Source: Pholiota molesta (Eukaryota; Basidiomycota; Agaricomycetes; Agaricales; Strophariaceae). From it: a stretch of DNA of 64,000 bases. The notes beneath the pieces were generated by a model, which saw only the letters and a program-made list of their open reading frames with translations, made no database searches and had not been told where the DNA came from. The stretch spans positions 103,266-167,265 of the forward strand of contig JACGCK010000103.1 of the NCBI GenBank assembly GCA_014925825.1. Reading direction: 5' to 3'. The position numbers and the translations under genes are program-made. Shown here piece by piece: positions 42,238 through 52,210 of the stretch; position 1 is the first letter of the stretch, and every line of letters begins with the position of its first letter.

Positions 42238-42589
42238 TTACACTCTTTGTAGTTTCAGTTAATGACCATTTCATTTTTGTAACATATGCAATTGAGCTAT
42301 GAAAGACGCGAATGAAGACCAATACGACGAAGCGAGTACAAGTAACGAGTGTTTATCCCTTCGCCTTCGCGGTGAGTGACGCTTAAAGCATCTGATGGGG
42401 TCCCTGATTTATCCTTCATGCTTGCGAATGCGCTAGTAATTTCTTCTTGCGAGGACATACTGATATTGTTGTTCTTTTCGGTGGAAAACCATCCGCTAAG
42501 ATTTCAGGTGCGTGGAATGAATTACTTTTTGTCTTAGGCGCTCATAAGCATGTATAAGCATGTGTTTTCTATGTATATATACTCTAAGC

Positions 42590-42765
42590 GTGGACTAGCG
42601 TGCAGCGGGAAGGTAGCGTGAGGTAGCGTGAGGTAGCGTGATCTAGCGTGAGGTAGCGTGAAGGTAGCGTGAGGTCGCGTGCAGTAGCGTGGAGGTAGCG
42701 TGGAGGTAGCGTGAAGGTAGCGTGATGTAGCGTGAAGGTAGCGTGGAGTAGCGTGGCCTCGTATG
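42590..42765. repeat. Degenerate minisatellite, unit about GGTAGCGTGA
   Basis: About 16 copies of TAGCGTG(A/G)(A/G)G-type units of 9-11 bp in tandem, ending at GTAGCGTGGCCTCG. The ORFs on both strands through it (42,534-42,969) are repeat translations (RYLHATS) and not genes. Confidence 0.9.
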
Positions 42766-43426
42766 AACAACTGAATTTATTTCCATATAAATTATCTCAT
42801 AGCAGTGCAGGAAGTTATGAGTATTATTGCTATATTGTACATACTCTATTCTGCACAAGCGTTGCATGAGTCCACGCGAAAATCTAGTTGCCCGTTCAAG
42901 ATGCAAAGATAGAAAGAAACAGATGTACTTCGCCATCTCGTTAGGGCTTAGATTTAAATAAGTGCACAAATTCTCGAAATTTTAGTCCCAGCGCTGCTAG
43001 GAAGCGCCCATCTTGCGCCTACGTGGCTCCATTTGCCATCGACGTACAGCAAGCTGACACTCATGACTTGGTGCACACGAGTGCTCAGGTCAAGGCTTAG
43101 GGCTTAGGGATGCAAAGAGGTGATGGTATCGACATCCTGAGATCCTGTAAGTTTCCCGGCGTCGGCGTCAAGGTATGAAAAGGTAGTTTTCGCGCACCTG
43201 CATTCATCATTCCAGTAGCGCGTGTTGAAATGGTCCATGGATATCTTGTGGATATCTTCAACCGTCAAGCTTCAAGCAAGATCATGGATGGCTGGCGCGG
43301 GAGGCACATTCGTGTCCTTTCATAATTCCAAGAGCCCCACAAGTCTCTTCGGCGAGGAACAAGTTACATTTCCCGGTTGGAAGTGGAGGCAAGTTGAAGG
43401 CAAGCCAGTGACAATGTGACAGTGTC
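42766..43426. other. No supported gene
   Basis: AT-rich then mixed sequence. A short stretch near 43,190-43,240 (GCGCACCTGCATTCATCATTCCAGTAGCGCG) resembles 17,465-17,510 and 45,925-45,960, marking another decayed repeat. Nothing coding. Confidence 0.4.
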
Positions 43427-43497
43427 AGCCTGCTCGACGCATTCCCGAGCCTCGCCAGACCGCAAGCTGCCAGGGTATGCCAGATTGGCCCACTCCA
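43427..43497 (+). repeat. Decayed partial LTR of the gag-only element family
   Basis: Bases from CCTGCTCGACGCATTCCCGAG through CCCACTCCA match the last 71 bases of the LTR at 49,607-49,677 with several substitutions. The sequence after the LTR end differs from the internal region, so this is an old fragment or solo-LTR remnant. Confidence 0.7.
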
Positions 43498-43948
43498 TCA
43501 TGGCGTCTAACACATAAAAACATTCTTCCAAAGCGCTGGAAGTTGTCTACCAGATTACTCCAGACCCAATGCACGTTACGCACCTGACTTGGATCCCCAC
43601 GGTAGTGCGATGATTGGGGGGTGATAACTTCATTATGAAATCTTCATTCTGTAAGTCTACCTTCTCTATCATCGAATAGATTTTTGACCAAGAGTTCTGC
43701 AGGACAACGTGCGTGCGTTTCTGGATGGTCTGTTTGTGGACAGTGGCACTGCATATCATAGCCGTAGATAGGTAGGTATTGGGGCAAAATACAGGGCTTG
43801 CTACGGTGACAGTCATAAACTTACGCTATGTAAATGAATAATCCCGAGTCCCCACAGAAATGTCAGACAGGATATACGCACCTATTAGACTCATTGATTA
43901 GATTTAAGTAGCCGGTATACAGATTACGACTTACAAGACGATAACATT
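43498..43948. other. Intergenic, 3' side of the F-box gene
   Basis: No gene was recognised. The last 80 bases (TAAGTAGCCGGTATACAGATTACGACTTACAAG) match 7,575-7,620, the 3' flank of F-box pseudogene 1. Confidence 0.4.
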
Positions 43949-45475
43949 TCAAGAGCGCCAGGCCCATTGGTTCGACATTTCCGCGGCGATGTGACTTGCC
44001 GACGTCGAACTGAGCTGGAAGACAACGTTTGGCGCCTGGTCCGCGAGTTTCTGAATGCGTGCCATCGTGAACTTCCCCATCCCGCCGACAAACGCGGCGT
44101 CAGACTGCGAGCCATTCGATTTGTCGTCCTCGTCCTCGTCTTCGTCCGATTCCAAGTCGACCGGCGGCGGCGGCGCAGGGGCCACTATCGTCACCGTTCG
44201 TATGGGGCACGCAGGGCTGCAGAGATCCAACCAGCTGCCGTCGGAGAACAGGGTATCGCGGACGAAGACATCCAACCCCTCCTCGATGTCCTCTTCGCTC
44301 CGTTCACGAGTGCTTTCCTGCGGCACCTCCAGTTGTAGATGCACTAGGCACGGTGTGTGAGTCCAAACAGGATCTACGCGTCCTCGCGCAGCGATATCCA
44401 CTGGCGGCGAACCTGGGTCGACCAAATCGAGAAAATTCTCCGCGAGCGCGAGGGTCGTGACAGCCGGCGCGCACTGGAGGATGGTGTACAGCGCGGCTGT
44501 GGTGCCGTGGTTATACCATCCGTCTGATATGACCCAAGACAACGAGAGCGTGTGCACGGCCGGGAGACAAAGGTGGGCGAACAGCACGCTGAAAACGAAC
44601 TGCGACGCGTCTTCGTCCGCATCGCGAAATGCGACGCAGAATGTCAAGAGTCGGCGGAGGGAGAAAGGCTCCATGGCGTCGGTGGGATCCTCGAAGTCGG
44701 TCAATCGCGCAATATCGATGTAGGCCCACTCCAGATTCGGCACTGCGCGGGTGACGGTGAACCAGATGTCAAGAGATAACTCGAGGTCGTGCAATGAGAG
44801 ATGGGTCAACGTCGACCACAGAGCTGGGAGCTGAATGCTGGCCCCCTCCGATGGATGAAGTTCGTCACTCTTCACGAATAAACGTCGGAGCACAGGGGCG
44901 GTGTGGGTCTGTAGGAGGTCTTGGACTTGATGGAAACAGAAAAGCTCGTCCTCGTCCCGTTGGGACTTCGCCAAAGTATGTAGATGTGGGAATCCGAAGA
45001 CATCGCCGGCCTCGATCCTCTCCTGAATTCGCTCCCAATAGAAAGCGTCGAGCTCGAGGTACTGCGCGGACATGATATATTCCAGCACGAATCCCATCCC
45101 ATCCGCTGATAGCTCCTGCTTGATTTCGCGACGTTTTTTGGTCTTGACGGAGAAGCGAAGATATGGAGCGACCGTCGTGCCCTGATTGTTTCTCCACCAC
45201 CGAATGAATTCGACATCATCCTTGATCAACTCAGTTTCGTCGTCGCCGCACACGGTGAGGCAATAAGTTAAATGAGACCACAGAGCGGTCGACGCTAGCG
45301 CGACCGTTCGCCAGGAAGAGCAGATACGGCATAGGAGCAACGGAGCGATCCTCGTACTTGGCTGTTGCGCCTTGAGAGGATAATGCGGGCGACAGTGGTT
45401 GAATATCTCTCTGAGGACGGCGTTCGGAATCCTGCTGATAGAGTTCCTGGGCGAAGATGCAGTGGCCGACGGCAT
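43949..45475 (-). CDS. F-box/LRR-like protein, intact reference copy
   Basis: 508 residues in one exon, starting at ATG 45,475 (MPSATASSPRN). The frame is open 60 codons further upstream, but paralogues share similarity only from about this Met. The F-box occupies residues about 12-55 (ISRIPNAVLREIFNHC, LLLCRICSSWRTVALAS). Leucine-rich-like segments follow (LPALWSTLTHLSLHDLEL, LPAVHTLSLSWVISDGW), then VHLQLEVPQES and VRDTLFSDGSWLDL. A strikingly acidic run (ESDEDEDEDDKSN) precedes a short C-terminal helix ending NQWAWRS. It is probably a substrate adaptor of SCF ubiquitin ligase with unknown target. It is the only undamaged member of a family with at least four broken copies here (7,623; 15,999; 32,855; 57,760), and it marks the left edge of segmental copy B. 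Confidence 0.87.
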   Translation of the reverse strand: MPSATASSPRNSISRIPNAVLREIFNHCRPHYPLKAQQPSTRIAPLLLCRICSSWRTVALASTALWSHLTYCLTVCGDDETELIKDDVEFIRWWRNNQGTTVAPYLRFSVKTKKRREIKQELSADGMGFVLEYIMSAQYLELDAFYWERIQERIEAGDVFGFPHLHTLAKSQRDEDELFCFHQVQDLLQTHTAPVLRRLFVKSDELHPSEGASIQLPALWSTLTHLSLHDLELSLDIWFTVTRAVPNLEWAYIDIARLTDFEDPTDAMEPFSLRRLLTFCVAFRDADEDASQFVFSVLFAHLCLPAVHTLSLSWVISDGWYNHGTTAALYTILQCAPAVTTLALAENFLDLVDPGSPPVDIAARGRVDPVWTHTPCLVHLQLEVPQESTRERSEEDIEEGLDVFVRDTLFSDGSWLDLCSPACPIRTVTIVAPAPPPPVDLESDEDEDEDDKSNGSQSDAAFVGGMGKFTMARIQKLADQAPNVVFQLSSTSASHIAAEMSNQWAWRS

Positions 45476-46464
45476 TGTCGCAGTAGAGGCTTTCGAGACG
45501 AGAAGGGATGAGTACGATGGTGGTTCAATGTAGAGTGCTGACACGTATGTAGAACGTAAAACGCGTTTGGTGACGGTGTGACTGTTGAACCTGAACAAAC
45601 TGTATTTTATGTAAAATCGAAAGCGGTGAATTATAACCAACTCTCGAGCATTCAAACTTTCAATGCTGAGCGCTGAGCGCTGAGCTTCCGTATGTTTTTG
45701 ACTTCAAAAATTGATCCATCAATATTCAATGCTCGCGTTTTTGTAAGAATTCCAAATAAGTTGAATAACGTACTGCGGCGAAAGTCCACCTATTTCCTCA
45801 GACTCCACTCCAGTGCGACCGCCAATCATGAAACTCCCAAATGTCCCGGGAGGCAGTAGTGGTGATATACCAAGTGCTGTAAGTTGCGATAAAATACAGA
45901 TACAACTGGAGACAGATTCTCGCGTACCTGGTGTTCATAACTATGATCGCTCCCGACGGTGGACGCGAGTCTTTCTTTGGTCTCTCCGATGAAGCTGAAG
46001 GAGCGTGAATTACATGTTACAAGTAATGGGTATGAACTCTTCGGGAAGCGGGGAATCACAGGATGGATAACAACTGCGTTCGCAGCAGGTAGAAATCGAG
46101 GTCGATGGTGCGAATGCGAGAGAAGTGGCGGGACACATCAGGAGGTTCGGTCCGGTTGTTTGCGCATTGTTTGTTAACTGTGGCGATGAGCTTCACCTCA
46201 AACTCAAGTTCGTCTCTGCTCTTATCTCGCTTGCCCCCAGATCTGCTCTGCATAAATTCCCTCTCTCCTGGTCCAAGTTCTATCTCTGTGCGATTGCTTT
46301 CACCACTGTCAACACCAGTGGCTCTTCGACATGCCTTGGCCGTGCGGCAGTGGCAGCCTGATCCGTGCCACGTGCTACCCTTTGCCATCTTTTTGGGCGG
46401 ACTCCTCCTTTGCGTAGAGAGAAGTGGATTTACGAGCTTGCATAGCCGCCGTCGACGCATTGCG
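45476..46464. other. Duplicated gene-poor sequence (copy B)
   Basis: 45,850-46,190 is similar to 17,380-17,650 and in part to 34,500-35,160. A pyrimidine-rich part (46,190-46,400) follows. No supported gene. Confidence 0.45.
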
Positions 46465-47480
46465 GTTACTAGGTGCGTGGATCGCTACTCCTTCCCACTA
46501 CGATCCTGACATCTGGCGTAGGACGTCGGTGATACACGACGCTCTGGGCTCTCCGCCCTTTCTCAACGGCCGCTTTCCACTTCCTAAATGGCTATCAACC
46601 ACGGACCACACCGTTGGAGGGCGGCGGCGCTGCCTTGCTGATGGCATCCCGCCTATTATCCGACCGCCCGACAGCCTGCTAGTCGTGCCAGCAGTACGCA
46701 GTGTCCAGTGACAATGCTTACTGCAAACTTCAAATCTTTCGAGATTCTGCCTTTCGAGGCCACAAATGCCACAAGGTCTCTATCTACACCCTCTCTATCG
46801 CCTCAGGCCCGCATGGATCGCAAACAAGCCGCGACCGATGAGTCGTAGCGCTCAGATGTTCCTTGCCAGGTCGATCAGCTACATATACATGTATTCGCGC
46901 CCCTTGCTCCGATCCTCCTCTCGCATTCTTGTCTCTGCCTGTCCCGGTGATTTCGTAATGCTGCCTCCTGCGAATGCACTATTGTCTTCTTGCTGTGTTC
47001 CATACTTATGTGTCACTAGGTACGTGATTCGCTCTTTCTTCCCACTACACTCCTGACATCCGGCGTAGGACGGCGGTGCTACACGGGACCGCGGCGCTGC
47101 TACTTCGTTGATGGCGTCTTGCCTGTATAGTGATTTAATCTAACCACCTGGTGGTGTCGGGTGGCCGTGTGTGCCCCGCGCAACACACGATGCCTCCCGT
47201 CCTGCCTAGTTGTTGCTGCTGATGGCGCTGCCTCAAGCACACGCCAAACGCTCTCAACGGCCCCACCGATCGTTCTGCTGATCAGTAGATCGCTTGTTTC
47301 TTGTCGATCTTCTTCGCATCTCCGGTGACGACGCCAACTTCAGGCTTTGAATTCCTTTGAGGTTCTGCCTTTCAGAATTGCGGATGAGATAGATCGCTAT
47401 GTACACCCTCTCTGTACTCTCAGGCCCGTGTAAATATCCAATAAGGTTCCACCGATGGGTCCGAGCACTTAGATTAGATG
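46465..47480. repeat. Duplicated block (copy B), partner of 18,251-19,388
   Basis: Matches copy A up to and across the chromovirus insertion point. At 47,470 the sequence GATTAGATGTGCCTCGCC shows the unoccupied target site of the chromovirus. Confidence 0.8.
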
Positions 47481-47972
47481 TGCCTCGCCAGATCGCTCAG
47501 CCTCGTACACACGTATACGCGCTGTCTTCCTCTCGCGTTTCTTGTTTCAGCCCAGTGCCACAGGCTCGTTGACCTCGGCCGTCTCTCTTCTCCGCGTCCA
47601 TGCCCTCGTTTTCCTTTCAGTCAAATAAGGATGAAGCCATCGCTTTGATCGGCAACAGGTCAATGGCTGAGGCTCGCTGCTGTGTTATAAATTAGCATTA
47701 TTCAAGTATCTAAAAAATTACATAGAATATTATATATGCACTTCACTGGAGCATTCGACACAGCCTCACAGGCCACTAATTTAAGCTATATCGTTATGCG
47801 CCAACGGGTACATAGCCGCGGCAGCATTCTTCCGTGAGGTTCTCTTCCTGAGCATTGCCCGCATCCCCGCACTTAATGAGATGTCATCGGTTTATTATAG
47901 ATGGGAGATCTAAAACCTGAAATCCCATGGGCAATTGGCACCACCACCTCGAATGTCTTCGCGGAAATCGTC
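47481..47972. other. Duplicated non-coding block (copy B)
   Basis: Equivalent of 26,200-27,020 but shorter. It retains GATGAAGCCATCGCTTTGATCGG and GCCAACGGGTACATAGCC. No gene. Confidence 0.5.
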
Positions 47973-48352
47973 CTATTCTTGTGAAGGTAGAGCATGAATA
48001 TAATACGCGTCAGGACTCAGAACCACGCCTTTCTGGTTCAAGTCCAGATTTAGCACGCTGCGCTTGAATCCGGGGGAGTCACTCCGGTATTCTAAATGCT
48101 CCTCCTTGCCTATGAAGCGCAAGCCGCTTCGGCCGCCGCATATTTTGTCAACCACTAGAAAGTACAATGGAAGCTCTAAAGATAGATAACGCTTCACGTC
48201 GTCGCGTCGCGCATCGTCGAGGACCTTGGTTGAAAAGAAAACCCTCCGCATTTCCAAGTTAGTTTTGCGGACCACGCTTTTTCTTGGGGTACTTTCATTA
48301 TTGGGAATGACGCCGGCATAATCCACCGGCGTCGGGAGGAAGACTCGTTCAT
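47973..48352 (-). pseudogene. Hypothetical small ORF, copy B, frameshifted
   Basis: Counterpart of 27,024-27,509. From ATG 48,352 it reads MNESSSRRRWIMPASF and continues for about 30 codons. One base is missing in the stretch CCGCATTTCCAAGTTAG (copy A: CCGCATTTTCAAAGTTAG), which shifts the frame. The remaining body (RRVFFSTKVLD, KRYLSLELPLYFLVVDK, GFKRSVLNLDLNQKG) is almost identical to copy A. Its C-terminus also differs (HALPSQE) because of a change near 47,975. It is either recently inactivated or affected by a single-base sequence error. Confidence 0.6.
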
Positions 48353-49438
48353 GGCCGAGAGGAGAACAAGGAGAACAACAATCAGGTTCTTAAATTCTAA
48401 GCAATAAACAACGAGTCATGGAGGAACAGGGTCAAATAGAAATCCAACCAAATAGACACCATACAAAGAAGCGAGGCCAAGGGAAAAAATTCGGACGACC
48501 TCCCCACACTCCCCCCATGCCTCCAGCAAAACGGAAACGATCTCGCAGCACAGCAGAAGCCTCGAGGAGCTCGCGGCGGCGGCGAGTGACCGACCCGCGC
48601 CGCAGCGTGGAAGGCGATACACGATACGGGGACGCGCAGCCGCGACCCACAGATTCTGCACTCCCAGAGCTATCCGCGGATTGGCCAGCGCAAGCCATTG
48701 GTGGCCCTTCAACCTCGCGTCAACACGATCACCCTCTAGCGACAGAGAACTCGGAGGAAGAAGCGTCGGCCATGGGGTCCCTGCGGTCGGACCACCTGCG
48801 CGCTGCCGTGATACGAGATCTGGCTGGCCGCTCAACGTCGCGTCACCACCACCACCATCATCACCCTCCTGCTAGAGAGGACGAAGCGGGACACATGGCG
48901 CCTCCACAGTGGGACCACGTCCGCTCTGCGATTCAAGAGATCCAAGATCACGACCACGCCATTGCTGGCCGCCCAACGTCGCATCGCGACCACCTTCGTC
49001 ACCCTCCTGCGACAGAAGAAGTCGGGCCCACGGCGCGCCCGCAGGGGCACCTCGCGCGCGCGGCACATTACCCTAGCGTGCGAGGCGACGCACCAGAGTG
49101 GCCAGCGCAAGCCACTGGTGGCCCTTCAACCTCGTGTCAACCTGATCACCCTCTTGCGACAGAGGTGTCTGACGAAGAAGAGTGGGCCATATCGTCCCTG
49201 GAGACGGACAGCCTGCGCGCTGTCGTCCGTCAGATACAAGCCCACACCGCTGCTGGCCGCTCGACCTCGGATCGCGACCGCCTGCGCGTTGCCCTTCGTG
49301 AAGAACGATTCAGAGAGCACGCCGCGGCGGCTGGCCGCTCAACGTCGCGTCGCGACCAGCGACGTCACCCTCCTGCGACAGACGAAGAAGCTGGGCCCAT
49401 GGCGTCCCCGGCCCCGCAGTTGCGCCTCCCGCGCGCGG

Positions 49439-49677
49439 TGTAGTAGTGGCCCTTGGCCCGACTCGCCCGAGCTGACCGCGACTGGTTGGCGACTGGATTA
49501 GATTAGATATCATCGGTAGCACAGCATGTCCGTATGTAGAACGCGCGCGGTGTTGTGACGAATCCACCTTGCCTTGCCACCTGCCATCGTGTGCTTGCCC
49601 TGCGCGCGCCTGCTCGACGCGTTCCCGAGCCTCGCCAGACCCCAAGCTGCTAGGGTAGGTCAGATTGGCCTACTCCA
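49439..49677 (+). repeat. 5' LTR of the gag-only element
   Basis: Begins TGTAGTAGTGGCCC and ends GGCCTACTCCA; 239 bp; the same as the copy at 51,238-51,476 by eye. Confidence 0.95.
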
Positions 49678-49679
49678 TC

Positions 49680-49700
49680 TGGTGACAACAGAGCGATTCG
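49680..49700 (+). promoter_or_regulatory. Primer-binding site of the gag-only element
   Basis: TGGTGACAACAGAGCGATTCG, two bases after the LTR. Its complement has a CCA end, a 7-base acceptor strand, a T-stem and the start of a TTCGAAT T-loop, so the pairing with the primer tRNA may extend over 20 or more bases. The tRNA identity is not assigned. Confidence 0.8.
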
Positions 49701-49940
49701 AACCAAGCCTTCGGCTTTCTGCTTCTCAAGCACATCCTCAGCTTCATTCTGCCAGCCAACTGCCAGCAGACACCTTCGAGATCCAGATTTTCACACTGAA
49801 CCCAACCACCTCGGGAACCAGCATTATCAGCTACATACCTGACACCAAACACCAACGTGCCCCGAGACCACTCGACAACCGCGAGACTACCCAGCTCAAC
49901 TTGATACTACCTGTCGCGAAATTCTGTCACTGTCGCCGCC

Positions 49941-51185
49941 ATGCAACGCGCGCGTCAATTCGCAACGAAATTTCTGCAGATGGAACCTGCCACCCTGCTA
50001 GCTGTCATTCCGCCAGCCGACGCCTCGGAAAGCACGCCTCAGGATTTCGAGCCACCTGATTCAACGACACCCATCGGAGATACTAGTACCACCGCTATAC
50101 TGGCTACCTGGCCGACTCCAGCACCTGCTACATTCACAATATCATACACTCCGCTTTCTATTTCCTATCCTGACCCCATCGACCCTACCACACCACTCGA
50201 GACAGACGCGGTTCGAGTCACCCGGCACGAGCTCGCCGCCATGCTCCAGCAATCGTACCTTCACGGCTCGGAACACGGCTGGAAAGCCATCGCACAGCAG
50301 CAGCTTCAAGCCCAGTGCGACAACAACATACGGGCCGCATTGGCGAGACTCGACAAAACCATGGCGCAAATCCGCGAACAGGGGTACAACTGCGGCTTCA
50401 AGGAGGCACAAATTCAACTGAAAGCCAAGTATGAGAGGCGACAACTGGATGCGCTACGTTCGTTTGGGGAACGAGCTCAGGAAATCAGCGACGGAGATTT
50501 CAACCGCGGTTTCAATGACGGCCGTGATGCAGGCATTCGTGAAGAATTCGAGCGCCGCGAATCCACTCGAGCCAAGCTGGATGACTGCAGTATACAAACT
50601 GACCCACCAGAACATAAAATCCCCCCTTCCGTTGACTTCAGCATGCAAACCGAGCCCCTAGAACCCGAACGCACCCTCAGCGTCAACTGCGGTATGCAAA
50701 CGGACATGCCAGAACCACCATCATCTGTCGCATCCCCCCAATTTCTACCCATCGCCGTAGCTTCTTCAGATCCCACCCCTTTTGTCTGGTCCGACGAACC
50801 TTCCGAGGTGCAGATACTCTTACTACCCATCGTTACTCCGTCTTCAGCCCCCACAACTTCCACTTCTTTCCCCAACCGCGACTTTTCCGACCTACGTTCA
50901 GGCATGAACCCATGGCAGAGTTTACAACATCGGAAAGGACGTGACCGCCGCCGCTCAACCCAGTCCCTCCGCCAGCGTGGACGCCAACGACCCACATATA
51001 CAACACATACTTATCCTACCATGCACTATACCCATATACCTTGCACACCTCTTCTAAATATGCCCTATGACCCGCCACCAAACCCTCCTGCACCTTTAGA
51101 CTGGCATGTGGACCCCCGACTCTTTGAGCTCAGCCATGTTTTGAAAACCTTGGGGTGGGTTCCCCCTTTGACTCCGAGACCTTGA
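49941..51185 (+). CDS. Single protein of the gag-only LTR element
   Basis: 414 residues from ATG 49,941 (MQRARQFATKF). The order is a Pro/Thr-rich N-terminus, a charged coiled-coil-like middle (about residues 95-215; REQGYNCGFKEAQIQ, GDFNRGFNDGRDAGIREEF), and three variants of a short repeat (CSIQTDPPE, FSMQTEPLE, CGMQTDMPE; about residues 213-255). A C-terminal motif follows (LDWHVDPRLFELSHVLKTLGW) that I associate with hypothetical proteins scattered in mushroom genomes. No zinc knuckle, protease or RT is present. It occupies the gag position but could instead be a cargo gene. The frame is undamaged, consistent with a recent insertion. Its role in particle formation is inferred from position only. 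Confidence 0.75.
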   Translation: MQRARQFATKFLQMEPATLLAVIPPADASESTPQDFEPPDSTTPIGDTSTTAILATWPTPAPATFTISYTPLSISYPDPIDPTTPLETDAVRVTRHELAAMLQQSYLHGSEHGWKAIAQQQLQAQCDNNIRAALARLDKTMAQIREQGYNCGFKEAQIQLKAKYERRQLDALRSFGERAQEISDGDFNRGFNDGRDAGIREEFERRESTRAKLDDCSIQTDPPEHKIPPSVDFSMQTEPLEPERTLSVNCGMQTDMPEPPSSVASPQFLPIAVASSDPTPFVWSDEPSEVQILLLPIVTPSSAPTTSTSFPNRDFSDLRSGMNPWQSLQHRKGRDRRRSTQSLRQRGRQRPTYTTHTYPTMHYTHIPCTPLLNMPYDPPPNPPAPLDWHVDPRLFELSHVLKTLGWVPPLTPRP

Positions 51186-51237
51186 GACAGGTTTTCGTGA
51201 TGCAACGAGGACGTTGCATTATGTGTGGGTGGGCACA

Positions 51238-51476
51238 TGTAGTAGTGGCCCTTGGCCCGACTCGCCCGAGCTGACCGCGACTGGTTGGCGACTGGATTAG
51301 ATTAGATATCATCGGTAGCACAGCATGTCCGTATGTAGAACGCGCGCGGTGTTGTGACGAATCCACCTTGCCTTGCCACCTGCCATCGTGTGCTTGCCCT
51401 GCGCGCGCCTGCTCGACGCGTTCCCGAGCCTCGCCAGACCCCAAGCTGCTAGGGTAGGTCAGATTGGCCTACTCCA
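51238..51476 (+). repeat. 3' LTR of the gag-only element
   Basis: 239 bp, TGTAGTAGTGG...CTACTCCA, followed by the GCGG target duplication and then the remainder of exon 1 of the host gene. Confidence 0.95.
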
Positions 51477-52178
51477 GCGGCACATTACCGCCATGGTGAG
51501 TCGATAACATGTTTCACGAGGCACCCAGGTTTTGATTCGCTTGCTGAACAGAAACTCCACAAACAATGCAACCAAATGGTTCCACCCAAGGGTGGAACCG
51601 CGATACAACACTACGATCTGGGAGTGCCGTAGGCGCTGGCCAGATCACCAACACCGCCGATGACAGAGTTGACCCCTCACAGGGCTCAACTTCCTCCCTG
51701 ATGTAAGTTAAACGCGATCCCACCCTTCGATAATAGTCTGATTGTTATGCTAGGGGTTCGAGCTCGGGCCTTCAGATCCCCAGGCCAGAGGCTGGCCAAC
51801 CTGAACAGCAGATCGCCACTGAGCTTTATTCAGCAGGGTACGAATTTGAGCGCTATTGGACTTGTCAGTGATGCTGATTTTTCTGATAGTCTTTTGCGCA
51901 CACATGGCGGAAGCATTTACCATAACCTACCGAGGCAACAAGACTTGTAAGTCAAGTCCAGTCATACCTATATATAAAAAGCAGCACTGATCGTTATGTT
52001 CGTTATGGAAGTCGTGATAATGCGTACGAAGAATTGCTTGCCGGCTCGTCGCGAGCACCCGCATTGCACCCACCAGCATATTTGTTGTCAGAGGCATACG
52101 CTACGTCGTATTCGGCGCTCGAGGACGCACTGGGGCCACGGGCCTCGAACTCCAACACCAATCCCATGGCTACGTCTA

Positions 52179-52210
<32 letters not shown>

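Larger units (their letters stand above)
49439..51476 (+). mobile_element. Non-autonomous, gag-only LTR retrotransposon (TR-GAG/LARD-like)
   Basis: Two 239-bp LTRs (49,439-49,677 and 51,238-51,476), TG...CA, apparently identical, flanked by the 4-bp duplication GCGG. The empty site is present in copy A at about 28,632. Directly after the 5' LTR, at 49,680, lies TGGTGACAACAGAGCGATTCG, which ends its complement in CGAATC...CACCA, the 3' end of a tRNA: a long primer-binding site. A GTGTGGGTGGGCACA purine-rich tract precedes the 3' LTR. The 1.56-kb interior has one ORF and no protease, RT, RNase H or integrase. Mobilisation must come from a related autonomous element elsewhere. Confidence 0.92.

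Noticed and set aside
42590..42765. Possible CRISPR-like array
   Set aside because: Units are 9-11 bp and contiguous without unique spacers; this is a eukaryotic minisatellite.
42590..42765. Telomere-type repeat
   Set aside because: The AGCGTG units do not match TTAGGG-type fungal telomere repeats and are degenerate and internal.
42534..42969. ORFs encoding RYLHATS-like tandem repeats
   Set aside because: They are translations of the TAGCGTG minisatellite. Frame continuity follows the repeat unit and not protein selection.
49680..49705. tRNA gene suggested by GATTCGAACC-like text
   Set aside because: Only the 3'-end complement is present, directly after an LTR; no cloverleaf can be formed. 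It is a primer-binding site.
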